A stretch of DNA of 64,000 nt. Source: Candidatus Streptomyces philanthi (GTDB lineage Bacteria; Actinomycetota; Actinomycetes; Streptomycetales; Streptomycetaceae). The DNA is taken from NCBI GenBank assembly GCA_018114805.1, contig CP073042.1, positions 3,100,001 through 3,164,000 of the forward strand. Reading direction: 5' to 3'. Position 1 is the stretch's first letter. Every line of letters begins with the position of its first letter. The notes beneath the pieces were generated by a model, which was given only the letters and a program-made list of their open reading frames with translations, searched no databases and had not been told where the DNA came from. This document shows, piece by piece, positions 1 to 8,578 of the stretch. The position numbers and the translations under genes are program-made.

Positions 1-45
1 GGTGGCTTTGGTGGAGTGAGCGGCGGCTCCGGCTGCGGTGGTCAT
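1..45 (-). CDS. N-terminus of an unidentified gene leaving the window
   Basis: Fourteen codons (MTTAAGAAHSTKAT...) run leftward from an ATG at 45 and are cut by the window edge. A good ribosome binding site (GGGGAGGA on the minus strand, about 52-59) precedes the ATG. The gene is divergent from paaN and shares its promoter region, including the palindrome at 147-164, so a catabolic or regulatory role in phenylacetate use is a reasonable guess. Fourteen residues are too few to name a family. Confidence 0.5.
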   Translation of the reverse strand, partial: MTTAAGAAAHSTKAT

Positions 46-82
46 GTCGCTGATCCTCCCCGAAGATGGGTCCACGCGTCGG

Positions 83-126
83 TTATCCACAGGGCCAATC
101 CGGGCGTCTTTCGATGTTTATCCACA
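83..126. promoter_or_regulatory. Pair of TTATCCACA nonamers upstream of paaN
   Basis: TTATCCACA occurs at 83-91 and again at 118-126, both in the same orientation. The nonamer matches the general bacterial DnaA box; Streptomyces oriC boxes more often read TTGTCCACA. A similar pair precedes paaA at 6394-6417. What binds here is not shown by the sequence. Confidence 0.6.
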
Positions 127-146
127 GGTTCCTCGAACCCCCTTGC

Positions 147-164
147 ACCGACCGATCGTTCGGT
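147..164. promoter_or_regulatory. Palindromic operator upstream of paaN
   Basis: The 18-mer ACCGACCGATCGTTCGGT is an imperfect palindrome between the leftward gene at 45 and paaN at 219. Its exact reverse complement occurs at 6453-6470 upstream of paaA. This looks like an operator of a TetR-type repressor controlling both paa transcription units. TetR-family PaaR regulators are known for paa genes, but no such gene is visible in the window. Confidence 0.7.
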
Positions 165-218
165 TAATCTAGCTCTGTTGCCCCCGTCCCGCCCAGCTCG
201 ACGAGGAGTTGGTCCTCC

Positions 219-1940
219 ATGGCCACCGAGCTCTCCGCAGCCCAGTTGATCGAGAAGCACCGCCCCACGCTCGACAGGGCGCTGGAGGCCATACAGACGC
301 GTGAGTACTGGTCGCCTCACCCCGAGCACCCCAAGGCGTACGAGGGCACGGACGAGTCCGGGCGCAGCAGCCTAAGCGCCGGCGAGGGCCAGGCGGCCTT
401 CGCCGAACTGCGGTGCACCCGCTTCGAGTTCAGCCAGCCCGGCACGGACGACTGGGTCGGCGACGAGGTGTCTCCGTACGGCATCGAGCTGGGCGTGCTG
501 TATCCGCACCCCGACATCGACGTGCTGCTCCCTGCCATGCGGGCCGCGATGCCCGCCTGGCGCGAGGCCGGCCCGGAGACCCGTGCCGTGGTGTGCTTGG
601 AGATCCTGGCCAGGATCAACGCCCGAACCCACGAGTTCGCGCACGCAGTCATGCACACGTCGGGCCAGGCGTTCATGATGGCGCTGCAGGCCGGCGGGCC
701 CCACGCCCAGGACCGCGGCCTTGAGGCGGTGGCGTACGCCTATCGGGAGCAGGAGCGCGTCCCGGGGGCGGCGAGTTGGTCAAAGCCGCAGGGCAAGCGG
801 GACCCGCTGCAGCTGAACAAGGAGTTCACAGCCGTCCCGCGAGGCATCGCCCTGGTGATCGGCTGCAACACCTTCCCCACGTGGAACGGCTACCCGGGCC
901 TGTTCGCCTCGCTGGCCACCGGCAACCCGGTGCTGGTCAAGCCGCACCCGCATGCGGTGCTGCCGCTCGCGCTGACCGTGCGGGTCGCGCGCGAGGTGCT
1001 GTCCGAGGCGGGCTTCGACCCCAACCTCGTCGCGCTCGCCGCCGAGCGCGCCGACGAGGGGCTGGCCAAAACGCTCGCCGTGCGCCCGGAGATCCGCCTG
1101 ATCGACTACACCGGGTCGACGGCGTTCGGCGACTGGCTTGAGGCCAACGCCCGACAGGCCCTGGTGTTCACGGAGAAGGCCGGGGTCAACACCGTCGTCG
1201 TGGACTCGACGGACAACTACAAGGGCATGCTGAGCAACCTCGCGTTCTCGCTGTCCCTGTACAGCGGCCAGATGTGCACCACTCCGCAGAACGTGCTGAT
1301 TCCCCGCGACGGCATCCAGACGGACGCGGGCCCCAAGTCGTATGACGAGGTGGTCAGCGATCTGGCGGGGGCAGTCGACGGGCTGCTCGGTGACGAGGCT
1401 CGGGCCAACGCGCTGCTCGGCGCCATCGTCAACCCGCAGGTGAAGGAGCGGCTGGAGGCAGCGGCGAACCTCGGTGAGGTGGCGTTGGCCTCGCGCGCGG
1501 TCGCCCACCCTGACTTCCCCGGGGCCACCGTGCGCACGCCGGCGATCGTCAAGGCCGACGGGGCCCGCAAGTTCTGGGAGAGCCCGGATGCGGACGCGGC
1601 CTACCTCTCCGAGTGCTTCGGCCCGGTCTCCTTCGCCGTGGCCGTGGACTCCACGCCGGAGGCGATCGAGTTGCTGCGGCACACGATTCGACACAAGGGC
1701 GCCATGACGGTCGGCGCGTACACGACGTCGGCCGAGATGGAGCGGCTGGCCGAGGAGGCGTGCCTGGAAGAGTGCGCCCAGCTCTCGCTGAACCTCACCG
1801 GTGGCGTCTATGTGAACCAGACCGCCGCGTTCTCCGACTTCCATGGCTCGGGCGGAAACCCGGCGGCCAACGCGGCCCTGTGCGACGGCGCGTTCGTGGC
1901 CAACCGCTTCCGTACGATGGAGGTACGCCGCCAGGCGTGA
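219..1940 (+). CDS. paaN: Phenylacetate degradation aldehyde dehydrogenase PaaN
   Basis: The 573-residue protein is an aldehyde dehydrogenase superfamily member of the PaaN type. In the aerobic phenylacetyl-CoA pathway this enzyme oxidises the semialdehyde formed when the oxepin-CoA ring opens. The NAD-binding region lies around residues 200-330. The likely catalytic cysteine is Cys353 in the motif GQMCTTPQN, and a glutamate in FTEKAG precedes it. Unlike PaaZ there is no C-terminal MaoC hydratase domain, so ring hydrolysis must be done by another protein. The ATG at 219 follows GAGGAG at 203-208. The gene stands alone and is followed by a hairpin; the shared operator with paaA suggests co-regulation. 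Confidence 0.9.
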   Translation: MATELSAAQLIEKHRPTLDRALEAIQTREYWSPHPEHPKAYEGTDESGRSSLSAGEGQAAFAELRCTRFEFSQPGTDDWVGDEVSPYGIELGVLYPHPDIDVLLPAMRAAMPAWREAGPETRAVVCLEILARINARTHEFAHAVMHTSGQAFMMALQAGGPHAQDRGLEAVAYAYREQERVPGAASWSKPQGKRDPLQLNKEFTAVPRGIALVIGCNTFPTWNGYPGLFASLATGNPVLVKPHPHAVLPLALTVRVAREVLSEAGFDPNLVALAAERADEGLAKTLAVRPEIRLIDYTGSTAFGDWLEANARQALVFTEKAGVNTVVVDSTDNYKGMLSNLAFSLSLYSGQMCTTPQNVLIPRDGIQTDAGPKSYDEVVSDLAGAVDGLLGDEARANALLGAIVNPQVKERLEAAANLGEVALASRAVAHPDFPGATVRTPAIVKADGARKFWESPDADAAYLSECFGPVSFAVAVDSTPEAIELLRHTIRHKGAMTVGAYTTSAEMERLAEEACLEECAQLSLNLTGGVYVNQTAAFSDFHGSGGNPAANAALCDGAFVANRFRTMEVRRQA

Positions 1941-1950
1941 CCGTGGCCAA

Positions 1951-1983
1951 CGCCTCCGCCGACGACGCCTGTCGGCGGAGGCG
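1951..1983 (+). terminator. Hairpin terminator after paaN
   Basis: A 12-bp perfect stem (GCCTCCGCCGAC / GTCGGCGGAGGC) begins about 12 bases after the paaN stop. There is no T-tract, which is usual for actinomycete terminators. It lies between convergent paaN and the MarR gene and could serve both. Confidence 0.65.
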
Positions 1984-2093
1984 CCCGCCGGGGCAGAGGC
2001 GCCAAAGAGTGACGGCGTCGTGAGCTGCCCGCGCTCGGCACGCGCCAACCTGACTCGCCGCTGGCGGGCCGTAGGCGTCGAGGCGAGGGGCGC

Positions 2094-2573
2094 TCAGGAC
2101 GCCACGGTCTGCGGCACCGCTTCCCGGTCCTCCGCTCCGGGCGACCGCGCCAGTCGCGGCGCCGCGGTGCGCAAGGTGTGGACGAGCGAACCGAGTTCGG
2201 GGTCGGCCGCGGCGTCGGAGAGGGCGGCGGCCAGCGTCTCTTCGTACGTGCCGCGAGCCTGCGCGTGGCGAGCGCGGCCGGCATCCGTGATGACGGCGTA
2301 GACCCCTCGCTTGTCGTCCGGACACAGGTCCCGGAAGGCGAAGCCGGCCGTGATCAGGCGTCCCGCGAGCCGGGTCGTCGAACTCTGGTTGAGTCCGACC
2401 TTGGCCGCCAGATCCTGCATGCGCAGGCCACTCGCGGTGGGCGACGACAGGTGTCCGAGGGCCCGGTACTCCGAGAGACCAAGACCATGTTGCCGTTGCA
2501 GGGCCACGGAGAGTCTCTGCTCCACGCGCGCGTGCAGGGCGATGACGCCACCCCACAGCAACTCGTCATCCAT
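2094..2573 (-). CDS. MarR family transcriptional regulator
   Basis: The 159-residue protein has a MarR winged helix. The recognition helix region is around residues 50-75 (LAAKVGLNQSSTTRLAGRL) and the wing contains the family DKRG motif (PDDKRGVYAVITDAG). Members are dimeric repressors that often respond to phenolic ligands. The gene is divergent from the SMR-type transporter at 2775, which suggests it controls that transporter. The inverted repeat at 2638-2657 in the shared intergenic region is a candidate operator. The ATG at 2573 gives a normal length for the family. Confidence 0.9.
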   Translation of the reverse strand: MDDELLWGGVIALHARVEQRLSVALQRQHGLGLSEYRALGHLSSPTASGLRMQDLAAKVGLNQSSTTRLAGRLITAGFAFRDLCPDDKRGVYAVITDAGRARHAQARGTYEETLAAALSDAAADPELGSLVHTLRTAAPRLARSPGAEDREAVPQTVAS

Positions 2574-2637
2574 AGCACCCTCCCGCGCGCCAGGCCGCTT
2601 GACATGAGGTTACCCGTACGGACAAACTCCCGAAACA

Positions 2638-2657
2638 ACTTGCACACACATGCAACT
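2638..2657. promoter_or_regulatory. Candidate MarR operator
   Basis: ACTTGCA-6 nt-TGCAACT is an almost perfect inverted repeat (one mismatch), AT-richer than its surroundings. It lies between the divergent MarR gene and the SMR transporter remnant. This is the usual geometry for MarR autoregulation. No binding data can be read from the sequence. Confidence 0.45.
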
Positions 2658-2774
2658 TTCCTCTCTGTCGCTACCTCCCCCAGCCCTCACTCCCGCTTCG
2701 CCGCCCCGGGCGCTCAGCGCTTGTTCCGTGGCGAACTCGCCCAACCAACTCACCCATGCCCAGGGAGCACCACC

Positions 2775-3096
2775 GTGGCCTGGATCTACCTGCTCATCGC
2801 CGCCGTCTTCGAAGTGGCCTTCGCGCTGAGCACCAACGCCTCCAAGGGCTTCACCCGGCTGTGGCCCTCCGTCGTCGCCGTGACCACCACCATCATCAGC
2901 GTGTACTTCCTCAGCCTGTCCCTCACGACACTGGACGTGGGCGTCGGCTACACTATCTGGACCGGCCTGGGCTCGTTGGGCACCGTCACCCTGGGCGCGG
3001 TCATGTACAAGGAGCACATCACCACACCGAAGGCGATCTCCATTCATGGCGATCATCGGCGGCGTCGTCGGCCTCAAGCTCACCGCCGGAGTCTGA
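2775..3096 (+). pseudogene. SMR family (SugE/EmrE-like) small multidrug transporter, frameshifted
   Basis: Reading from GTG 2775 gives a typical SMR protein: AWIYLLIAAVFEVAFALS for helix 1 with the membrane glutamate, three more helices, and the family motif YTIWTGLGSLG. Near 3044-3046 the frame slips by one base just before the last helix. The expected C-terminus (MAIIGGVVGLKLTAGV, stop at 3094-3096) is in the next frame. As it stands the fourth helix is lost. The gene would be about 106 residues when repaired, normal for SMR proteins that work as dimers. AGGGAG at 2762-2767 is the ribosome binding site. Confidence 0.8.
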
Positions 3097-3283
3097 TGGC
3101 GTCCGGCTGACGAGCGGCGGGCCGCCCCGGGATACGGCGCCACCACCCAACGCCGAGCTGGCACGCGGGTCAGCGACTCCGCGGGCAGTCAGGAAGGGCC
3201 TGCGGGGAGTCTCGGGGTACGTACGACGCGGGGCAGGCGCGCGGTGGGCGCCCACGTACTGCCTGGGGGGCCGGCTCGTACGG

Positions 3284-3979
3284 TCAGTCCGTGATGGTGC
3301 CGTGCACCCGTACCCAGGAGTGCATGGCGATGGCCGCCGCCGCGCCCGCGTTGATGGACCGCGTGGAACCGAACTGCGCGATCGAGCACACCATGCTCGC
3401 CTGCTCCCGCGCCTCCCGGGTGAGCCCGGGGCCCTCCTGCCCGAACAGCAGCACGCAGCGGCGTGGCAGCTTGACGCGTTCCAGTGCGACCGCGCCGGGC
3501 AGGTTGTCGATCCCGATGATCAGCAGTTCCGCCCGCGCGGCCCACGCGGTCAGGTAGGCGGTGTCCGGGTGGTGCCGTATGTGCTGGTAGCGGTCGGTGA
3601 CCATGGCTCCGCGCCGGTTCCAGCGGCGGTTGCCGACGATGTGGATCTCCTTGGCGAGGAAGGCGTTGGCCGTGCGCACCACGGAGCCGATGTTGAAGTC
3701 GTGGCTCCAGTTCTCCACGGCGACGTGGAAGTCGTGCCGCCGCGTGTCCAGGTCGGCAACGATCGCGTCGTGCGTCCAGTAGCGGTAGCCGTCCACGACG
3801 TTGCGGCGGTCCCCCTCGGCGAGCAGTCGCGGGTCGTACTGCTCGCCGACGGGCCACGGATCGGGGTGCGGTCCGTCCCCGACCCGAGGCTGGAAGCCCT
3901 CGTCGTACTGGAGCGGCTCGTCCCCGCCGGTCGGGGGAACGGGCTGGTCCGGGGCGTTCGGTGCGGTCTGGCTGGTCAC
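3284..3979 (-). CDS. TrmH/SpoU family RNA 2'-O-methyltransferase
   Basis: The 231-residue product shows the three SPOUT motifs: FNIGSVVRTANAF (motif 1), LLFGQEGPGLT (motif 2) and STRSINAGAAAAIAM (motif 3). It should transfer a methyl group from S-adenosylmethionine to a ribose 2'-OH in tRNA or rRNA; the substrate cannot be told. The GTG start at 3979 originally overlapped the HTTM gene stop by GTGA. Because of the duplication at 4074-4111 the upstream reading frame now runs into this gene without a stop. The methyltransferase domain itself is intact. Confidence 0.85.
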   Translation of the reverse strand: MTSQTAPNAPDQPVPPTGGDEPLQYDEGFQPRVGDGPHPDPWPVGEQYDPRLLAEGDRRNVVDGYRYWTHDAIVADLDTRRHDFHVAVENWSHDFNIGSVVRTANAFLAKEIHIVGNRRWNRRGAMVTDRYQHIRHHPDTAYLTAWAARAELLIIGIDNLPGAVALERVKLPRRCVLLFGQEGPGLTREAREQASMVCSIAQFGSTRSINAGAAAAIAMHSWVRVHGTITD

Positions 3980-5236
3980 CCCACGAGGGTACGGTCCGCC
4001 GACGCTCGCACGTCCGGCCCGGGCGCCCGCCCCGCCAGTCGCCCCCGCGCGCGGCGCAGGGTGGAGCCGATCCAGCGCAGGAAGTTGGTCGGAGCGCAGG
4101 AAGTTGGTCGGCAGGAACACCGCGTCCGCCGCGATCATCGCCAGCGAGAGGAACGGCAGCCCGAGCACGATGGCTATGCCGATGTGCTCCATCATCATCA
4201 CCGCGAGCAGGACGTTCTTGGCCCTACGGTTGAGGAGGGCGAAGGGAAAGGCGACCTGGACGAAGACCGTCCCGTAGCTGAGCAGCATGACCAGCGTCCC
4301 ACTGCTGCCCAGCGCATCGGTCAGGCAGGGCCCCAGGGCGAGAAGTAGTCGAGGTGGAGCGGGTAGTGCACGACGGTGCCGTCCTGCCAGCGAGTGCCCT
4401 GGATCTTGTACCAGCCAGCGGTCGCGTAGATCAGGCAGACCTGGCCCATGATCACGACCAGCGCGGCGTTGTGCACGAGATTGCCCAGCGCGTTCATCAC
4501 CGTGCGCGGCTCGCCCGGCGCGTACCGACACACGGCCCACCACACCGCGTGTATCGCCCATAGCCCCCAGAAGGCCGGTACGGGGAGAGGGATCGGACCG
4601 CCCCGGTGCCTTCGTCGCTTCAACCGCCGCCCGTGGGCCGGGCACGCGCCCCGACACCGGGGTGCCGGCCATACCCGGCGCCGCCACGGTGTCACTGCCG
4701 ACGCTGCGCACGGGGGACGGCTGGGCACCCGGGCGCCGGGCCTCGCGTGCCGCGCGTCGCGCGTCCAGCGACCACACGTGACCGCATCGGGTGAACACCA
4801 GGTAGATCGCCATCAGGTGGATGATGTTGTCGCCACCGTCGCCCACGAAGACGTTGCGGTTCTGCAGCGAGAGCACGCCGACCATGAAGAGCACGCACAT
4901 GGTGCGCGTACGCCACCCCAGCGCCAACAGCGCACTGGAGAGTACGGCCATCGCGTACACGGCCTCGAACCCCACCCGGCCGTCCGACCACATCAGCACG
5001 GTGAACGCGCCGGTCCCGTCAATCAGTTGACGGGCCATCTCCGGCGCCCACGGGCTGTCCGGCCCGTACATCACCTGTCGGTGGGGCCATTCGCGCAGCA
5101 GGAACAACAGCCAGGTCAAGGCGAAACCGATCCTGACGACGGCGCTCTGGTACGGCCCCAGCACCGTCCCAGTGATCTTTGCCTGACCGCGAGCCGCGGC
5201 CCGCTCCAGCCGCCCTCCCAGCATGCGGAGGTTCAC
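3976..5236 (-). pseudogene. HTTM domain membrane protein, multiply frameshifted
   Basis: The gene encodes an HTTM-domain (vitamin K-dependent carboxylase-like) integral membrane protein of about 400 residues. Clear membrane segments include VRIGFALTWLLFLL near the start and NVLLAVMMMEHIGIAIVLG near the end. The middle part (HAVWWAVCRY...GWYKIQGTRWQDGT) lies in another frame between about 4600 and 4335, so there are two compensating shifts. A third lesion is the exact 19-bp tandem duplication at 4074-4111. With one copy removed, the protein would continue WIGSTLRRARGRL... and stop at a TGA (3976-3978) overlapping the methyltransferase start. The GTG start at 5236 overlaps the DUF5819 stop by GTGA. 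Confidence 0.8.
4074..4111. repeat. Exact 19-bp tandem duplication
   Basis: AGCGCAGGAAGTTGGTCGG is present twice, head to tail, at 4074-4092 and 4093-4111, with no mismatch. It lies in the 3' part of the HTTM gene and encodes PTNFLR twice in different frames. Since 19 is not a multiple of three, it shifts the frame and removes the natural stop. Confidence 0.95.
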
Positions 5237-6381
5237 CGGTTGCTCTCCTTGGTCTGGCCGCCCCGGGGCTGCCGTTCGCTGAGCGCCGTATCGTCCGCGG
5301 CCTTACGTCCGGGCAGGTCGTCGCTGGTGATGGTCCACCAGGGGAGCACGCGGTAGACCGTCTTGAGATCGATCTTCTCCTCGCTCCAGGAGGGCGGGGC
5401 GACGGGCGTGGTGGCCGCCCGCACCTGTACGCGCTCCACGGTCCCACCCTCGTGTTCACCGCCGAACCGGTGCGCCACCATGCGGCGCACGTACCGCTCC
5501 GAGAGCTGGCCGCGCACGCCTATCGGCTGCTCCTTGGTGTCGTGCGAACCGGCGTAGAACTCCCATGCCCAACGCAGTTGGTTCTGCTGCGAGTGGCTCG
5601 GCAGCGGATTGTGCCGGATGGCCGCGCCGTCCTGGGCCGTCAGGTTGGTCCACGAGGTGACGGCGGTGCCGCCGTCCGGCGTACGCACCTCGGCACGCGC
5701 TGACACGGCCACGTTCTGCTGGAGGGGATTGGGTGCGAAAAGCTTCCAGTTCTGCTCCAACTCCGGGTAGATGTAATCGCCGATCGCCTCGCTGTGTTCT
5801 CTGCTGACCGTGTTCGACGGCGCCACGTGCAGGAACGACATCGCCAGATGCACGGCGACGGCCACCACGGCGACCGCGATCGCCACCCCGAGGACGATCT
5901 GCCCCGGCAGCGAAACACGCCCCTGCGCCGCGTTTTCCCCGGCGGTCCGGACATCGGGCGTGCGAGAGCCGGCGGGTGCCTTGGGCAACGGACGCGGGCG
6001 CGGTACGAGACGGGGTTCCTCACGAGGACCGGCGTCGGGCTCGGTGTCGAGCCCGAGAGCGGGCTGCGGGCCAGTCCCAGGAGCCGCGACCGCACCAGGA
6101 GCCGCGGCCGTGCCCTCCGCGGCCGGCTCCGGGTGGGCACCAGGGGTACGCGAAGCGGCCTCACCCGCCGCATCGGCCTCGGCGTCACCGGCGGCACCGC
6201 GCGGTGCCGGCTGCCTCCCTGCCCCCGCACGCCCCCGGCTCTTCGCCGCCCGCGCCGGCCTGCTCAGGCCGTTCGGCTCGCTCGTCCGGTTGCATACCCA
6301 CCCCGTTTCCCATCCTGGCAGCGCGCAGCGCCCGCTCCCACGTACGCCCGGAGACGGTACCCACGGTGCATCATCCAGCAC
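5233..6381 (-). CDS. DUF5819 family membrane protein
   Basis: Residues about 1-140 are a low-complexity Ala/Pro/Arg-rich cytoplasmic region. One transmembrane helix follows ([20 protein letters not shown]) and then a C-terminal domain with the signature [11 protein letters not shown], typical of DUF5819. The family has no known activity. The stop overlaps the HTTM start (GTGA), so the two are translationally coupled and probably form one membrane unit. The start is uncertain: GTG 6381 has GGAGG just upstream, but other starts in the disordered region are possible, including an ATG near 6297 in another frame. Confidence 0.75.
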   Translation of the reverse strand: MLDDAPWVPSPGVRGSGRCALPGWETGWVCNRTSEPNGLSRPARAAKSRGRAGAGRQPAPRGAAGDAEADAAGEAASRTPGAHPEPAAEGTAAAPGAVAAPGTGPQPALGLDTEPDAGPREEPRLVPRPRPLPKAPAGSRTPDVRTAGENAAQGRVSLPGQIVLGVAIAVAVVAVAVHLAMSFLHVAPSNTVSREHSEAIGDYIYPELEQNWKLFAPNPLQQNVAVSARAEVRTPDGGTAVTSWTNLTAQDGAAIRHNPLPSHSQQNQLRWAWEFYAGSHDTKEQPIGVRGQLSERYVRRMVAHRFGGEHEGGTVERVQVRAATTPVAPPSWSEEKIDLKTVYRVLPWWTITSDDLPGRKAADDTALSERQPRGGQTKESNR

Positions 6382-6393
6382 AGCACCTCCGAG

Positions 6394-6417
6394 TTATCCA
6401 CAGCCCGGTTATCCACA
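6394..6417. promoter_or_regulatory. Pair of TTATCCACA nonamers upstream of paaA
   Basis: TTATCCACA occurs at 6394-6402 and 6409-6417, 15 bp apart start to start and in the same orientation. The pair lies between the leftward DUF5819 gene and paaA. It repeats the arrangement at 83-126: two nonamers followed by the 18-bp palindrome. Confidence 0.6.
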
Positions 6418-6452
6418 GCCTTGACACCGATTGAGGCACTGGAGAACATTGA

Positions 6453-6470
6453 ACCGAACGATCGGTCGGT
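6453..6470. promoter_or_regulatory. Palindromic operator upstream of paaA
   Basis: ACCGAACGATCGGTCGGT is the exact reverse complement of the element at 147-164. It lies about 86 bp before the paaA start. The same site in front of both paa units implies a common regulator, probably TetR-type. Confidence 0.7.
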
Positions 6471-6555
6471 TGACAGCGGGCCCGATCCCCGGCCTACGGA
6501 CGCACCGACCGACGAGGTCTCGACGACCTGCGGGTCGGGTGGCGAGGAGCGTGAC

Positions 6556-7581
6556 ATGACGACGATGGCGCCGGACGCCGGCACCCAGGACGATGTGGCT
6601 TACGAGGCACAGTTCAACGCGGCGGTGACCGCCGAGGAGCGCATCGAGCCGCGCGACTGGATGCCAGACGCCTACCGCGCCTCACTGGTGCGGCAGATAG
6701 CTCAACACGCGCACTCAGAGATCATCGGCATGCAGCCCGAGGCGAACTGGATCACTCGCGCCCCCTCGCTGCGCCGCAAAGCCATCCTGATGGCCAAGGT
6801 GCAGGACGAGGCGGGCCACGGCCTCTATCTCTACAGCGCCGCCGAAACGTTGGGCACCAGCCGTGACGAACTCCTGGACCGCCTCCACTCCGGCCGTCAG
6901 AAGTACTCCTCGATCTTCAACTACCCCACGCTGACCTGGGCCGACGTCGGCGCCATCGGCTGGCTCGTCGACGGCGCCGCCATCACCAACCAGGTCCCGC
7001 TCTGCCGCTGCTCCTACGGCCCCTACGCCCGCGCCATGGTCCGTATCTGCAAGGAGGAGTCGTTCCACCAGCGCCAGGGGTACGAACTACTCCTCGCCCT
7101 CAGCCAGGGCACCGAGGCCCAGCACGCGATGGCCCAGGACGCCGTCAACCGCTGGTGGTGGCCCTCCCTCATGATGTTCGGCCCACCGGACGACGAGTCG
7201 GCGCACTCCGCCCAGTCCATGGCATGGCGGATCAAACGGCACTCCAACGACGAGCTGCGACAGCGCTTCGTCGACATCTGCGTCCCGCAGGCCGACTCCC
7301 TGGGCCTCACACTCCCCGACCCGGACCTGACCTGGGACGAGGAGCGCGGGCACTACGCCTTCGGCCCCATCGACTGGGACGAGTTCCGTGAAGTGCTGCG
7401 CGGCAACGGACCGTGCAACGAACAGCGCATCAACCAACGCCGCACGGCACACGAGGAAGGCGCCTGGGTACGCGAGGCCGCCACCGCCTACGCGACCAAG
7501 CAAGCCGAGCGCAGCCGGCACGGCTACCGCGCCCCACACGACCCGCAGCAGGGCGACACACAGGAAGAGGACATCGCATGA
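6556..7581 (+). CDS. paaA: 1,2-phenylacetyl-CoA epoxidase, catalytic subunit PaaA
   Basis: The 341-residue protein is the di-iron oxygenase subunit of the ring-epoxidising complex PaaABCE, which turns phenylacetyl-CoA into its 1,2-epoxide with O2 and electrons from PaaE. Ferritin-like iron ligands are visible in [17 protein letters not shown] and [12 protein letters not shown]. The ATG at 6556 follows GAGGAG at 6544-6549. It begins a tightly overlapping operon, with the paaB ATG overlapping the TGA by ATGA. Length and motifs fit a functional enzyme. Confidence 0.95.
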   Translation: MTTMAPDAGTQDDVAYEAQFNAAVTAEERIEPRDWMPDAYRASLVRQIAQHAHSEIIGMQPEANWITRAPSLRRKAILMAKVQDEAGHGLYLYSAAETLGTSRDELLDRLHSGRQKYSSIFNYPTLTWADVGAIGWLVDGAAITNQVPLCRCSYGPYARAMVRICKEESFHQRQGYELLLALSQGTEAQHAMAQDAVNRWWWPSLMMFGPPDDESAHSAQSMAWRIKRHSNDELRQRFVDICVPQADSLGLTLPDPDLTWDEERGHYAFGPIDWDEFREVLRGNGPCNEQRINQRRTAHEEGAWVREAATAYATKQAERSRHGYRAPHDPQQGDTQEEDIA

Positions 7582-7865
7582 GCACGGCGGACTGGCCCCT
7601 GTGGGAGGTATTTGTGCGCAGCAGGCGCGGCCTGAGCCACACCCACGCCGGCAGTCTGCACGCGCCGGACGCCACCATGGCCCTGCGCAACGCCCGCGAC
7701 CTGTACACCCGCCGCTCGGAAGGCATCTCCGTGTGGGTGGTGCCCTCCGCCGAGATCACCGCCTCGTCACCGGACGAGAAGGACTCGTACTTCGAGCCCG
7801 CGGCCGACAAACCGTACCGCCACCCGACGTTCTACGAGATCCCCGAGGGAGTACGGCACCTATGA
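7578..7865 (+). CDS. paaB: 1,2-phenylacetyl-CoA epoxidase subunit PaaB
   Basis: This is a 95-residue protein of the PaaB family ([26 protein letters not shown]), a small structural subunit bridging PaaAC units in the epoxidase. The start overlaps the paaA stop and the stop overlaps the paaC start, both by ATGA. That implies coupled, stoichiometric translation of the complex. The C-terminus [14 protein letters not shown] is typical. Confidence 0.95.
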   Translation: MSTADWPLWEVFVRSRRGLSHTHAGSLHAPDATMALRNARDLYTRRSEGISVWVVPSAEITASSPDEKDSYFEPAADKPYRHPTFYEIPEGVRHL

Positions 7866-8578
7866 ACCCCGCACCCGCGAGCGCGGCGCTGGCCCTGGGA
7901 GACGACGCCCTGCTCCTCTCACACCGGCTGGGGGAGTGGGCCGGGCACGCCCCCGTCCTCGAAGAGGAACTGGCCCTCGCCAACATCGCCCTCGACCTCC
8001 TCGGGCAGGCACGTGTCCTGCTCTCCCTGGTCGGCGACGAGGACGAACTCGCCTACCTGCGCGAGGAACGCGCCTTCCGCAACCTCCAGTTGGTCGAGCA
8101 GCCGCGCGGCGACTTCGCCCACACCATCGCCCGCCAGCTCTACTTCTCCAGCTACCAGCGACTGCTGTACGAGGAGCTGGCACAGGGCGACACGGCCATC
8201 GCCGAACTCGCGTCCAAAGCGGTCAAGGAAGTCGACTACCACCGCGACCACGCGGAGCACTGGACACTGCGCCTCGGCGACGGGACAGCCGAAAGCCACC
8301 AGCGGATGCAGCAGGCTCTGGACGCCCTGTGGCGGTACACCGGCGAGGCGTTCGAGCCGATCGAGGGCCTCACGGTGAACTGGGCGACGCTGCGAGCTCG
8401 TTGGACGGACCGCATCACCACCGTGCTCCGCCAGGCCACGCTCACGGTGCCAAGCGGACCGCAGAGCGGCTCATGGGCCGCAGGCGGCGGGCGACAGGGC
8501 GTCCAGACCGAGCCGTTCGGCCGCATGCTGGCCGAGATGCAGCACCTGCACCGCAGCCACCCGGGGGCGACATGGTGA
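7862..8578 (+). CDS. paaC: 1,2-phenylacetyl-CoA epoxidase subunit PaaC
   Basis: The 238-residue PaaC is the second ferritin-fold subunit. It scaffolds PaaA and lacks a working iron centre in characterised homologues. Family signatures include LGDDALLLSHRLGEW near the N-terminus and DYHRDHAEHWTLRLGDG around residues 125-140. The short insertion near residues 195-215 (SGPQSGSWAAGGGRQG) looks like a flexible loop. ATG 7862 overlaps the paaB stop, and the GTGA at the end overlaps the paaD region. Confidence 0.93.
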   Translation: MNPAPASAALALGDDALLLSHRLGEWAGHAPVLEEELALANIALDLLGQARVLLSLVGDEDELAYLREERAFRNLQLVEQPRGDFAHTIARQLYFSSYQRLLYEELAQGDTAIAELASKAVKEVDYHRDHAEHWTLRLGDGTAESHQRMQQALDALWRYTGEAFEPIEGLTVNWATLRARWTDRITTVLRQATLTVPSGPQSGSWAAGGGRQGVQTEPFGRMLAEMQHLHRSHPGATW

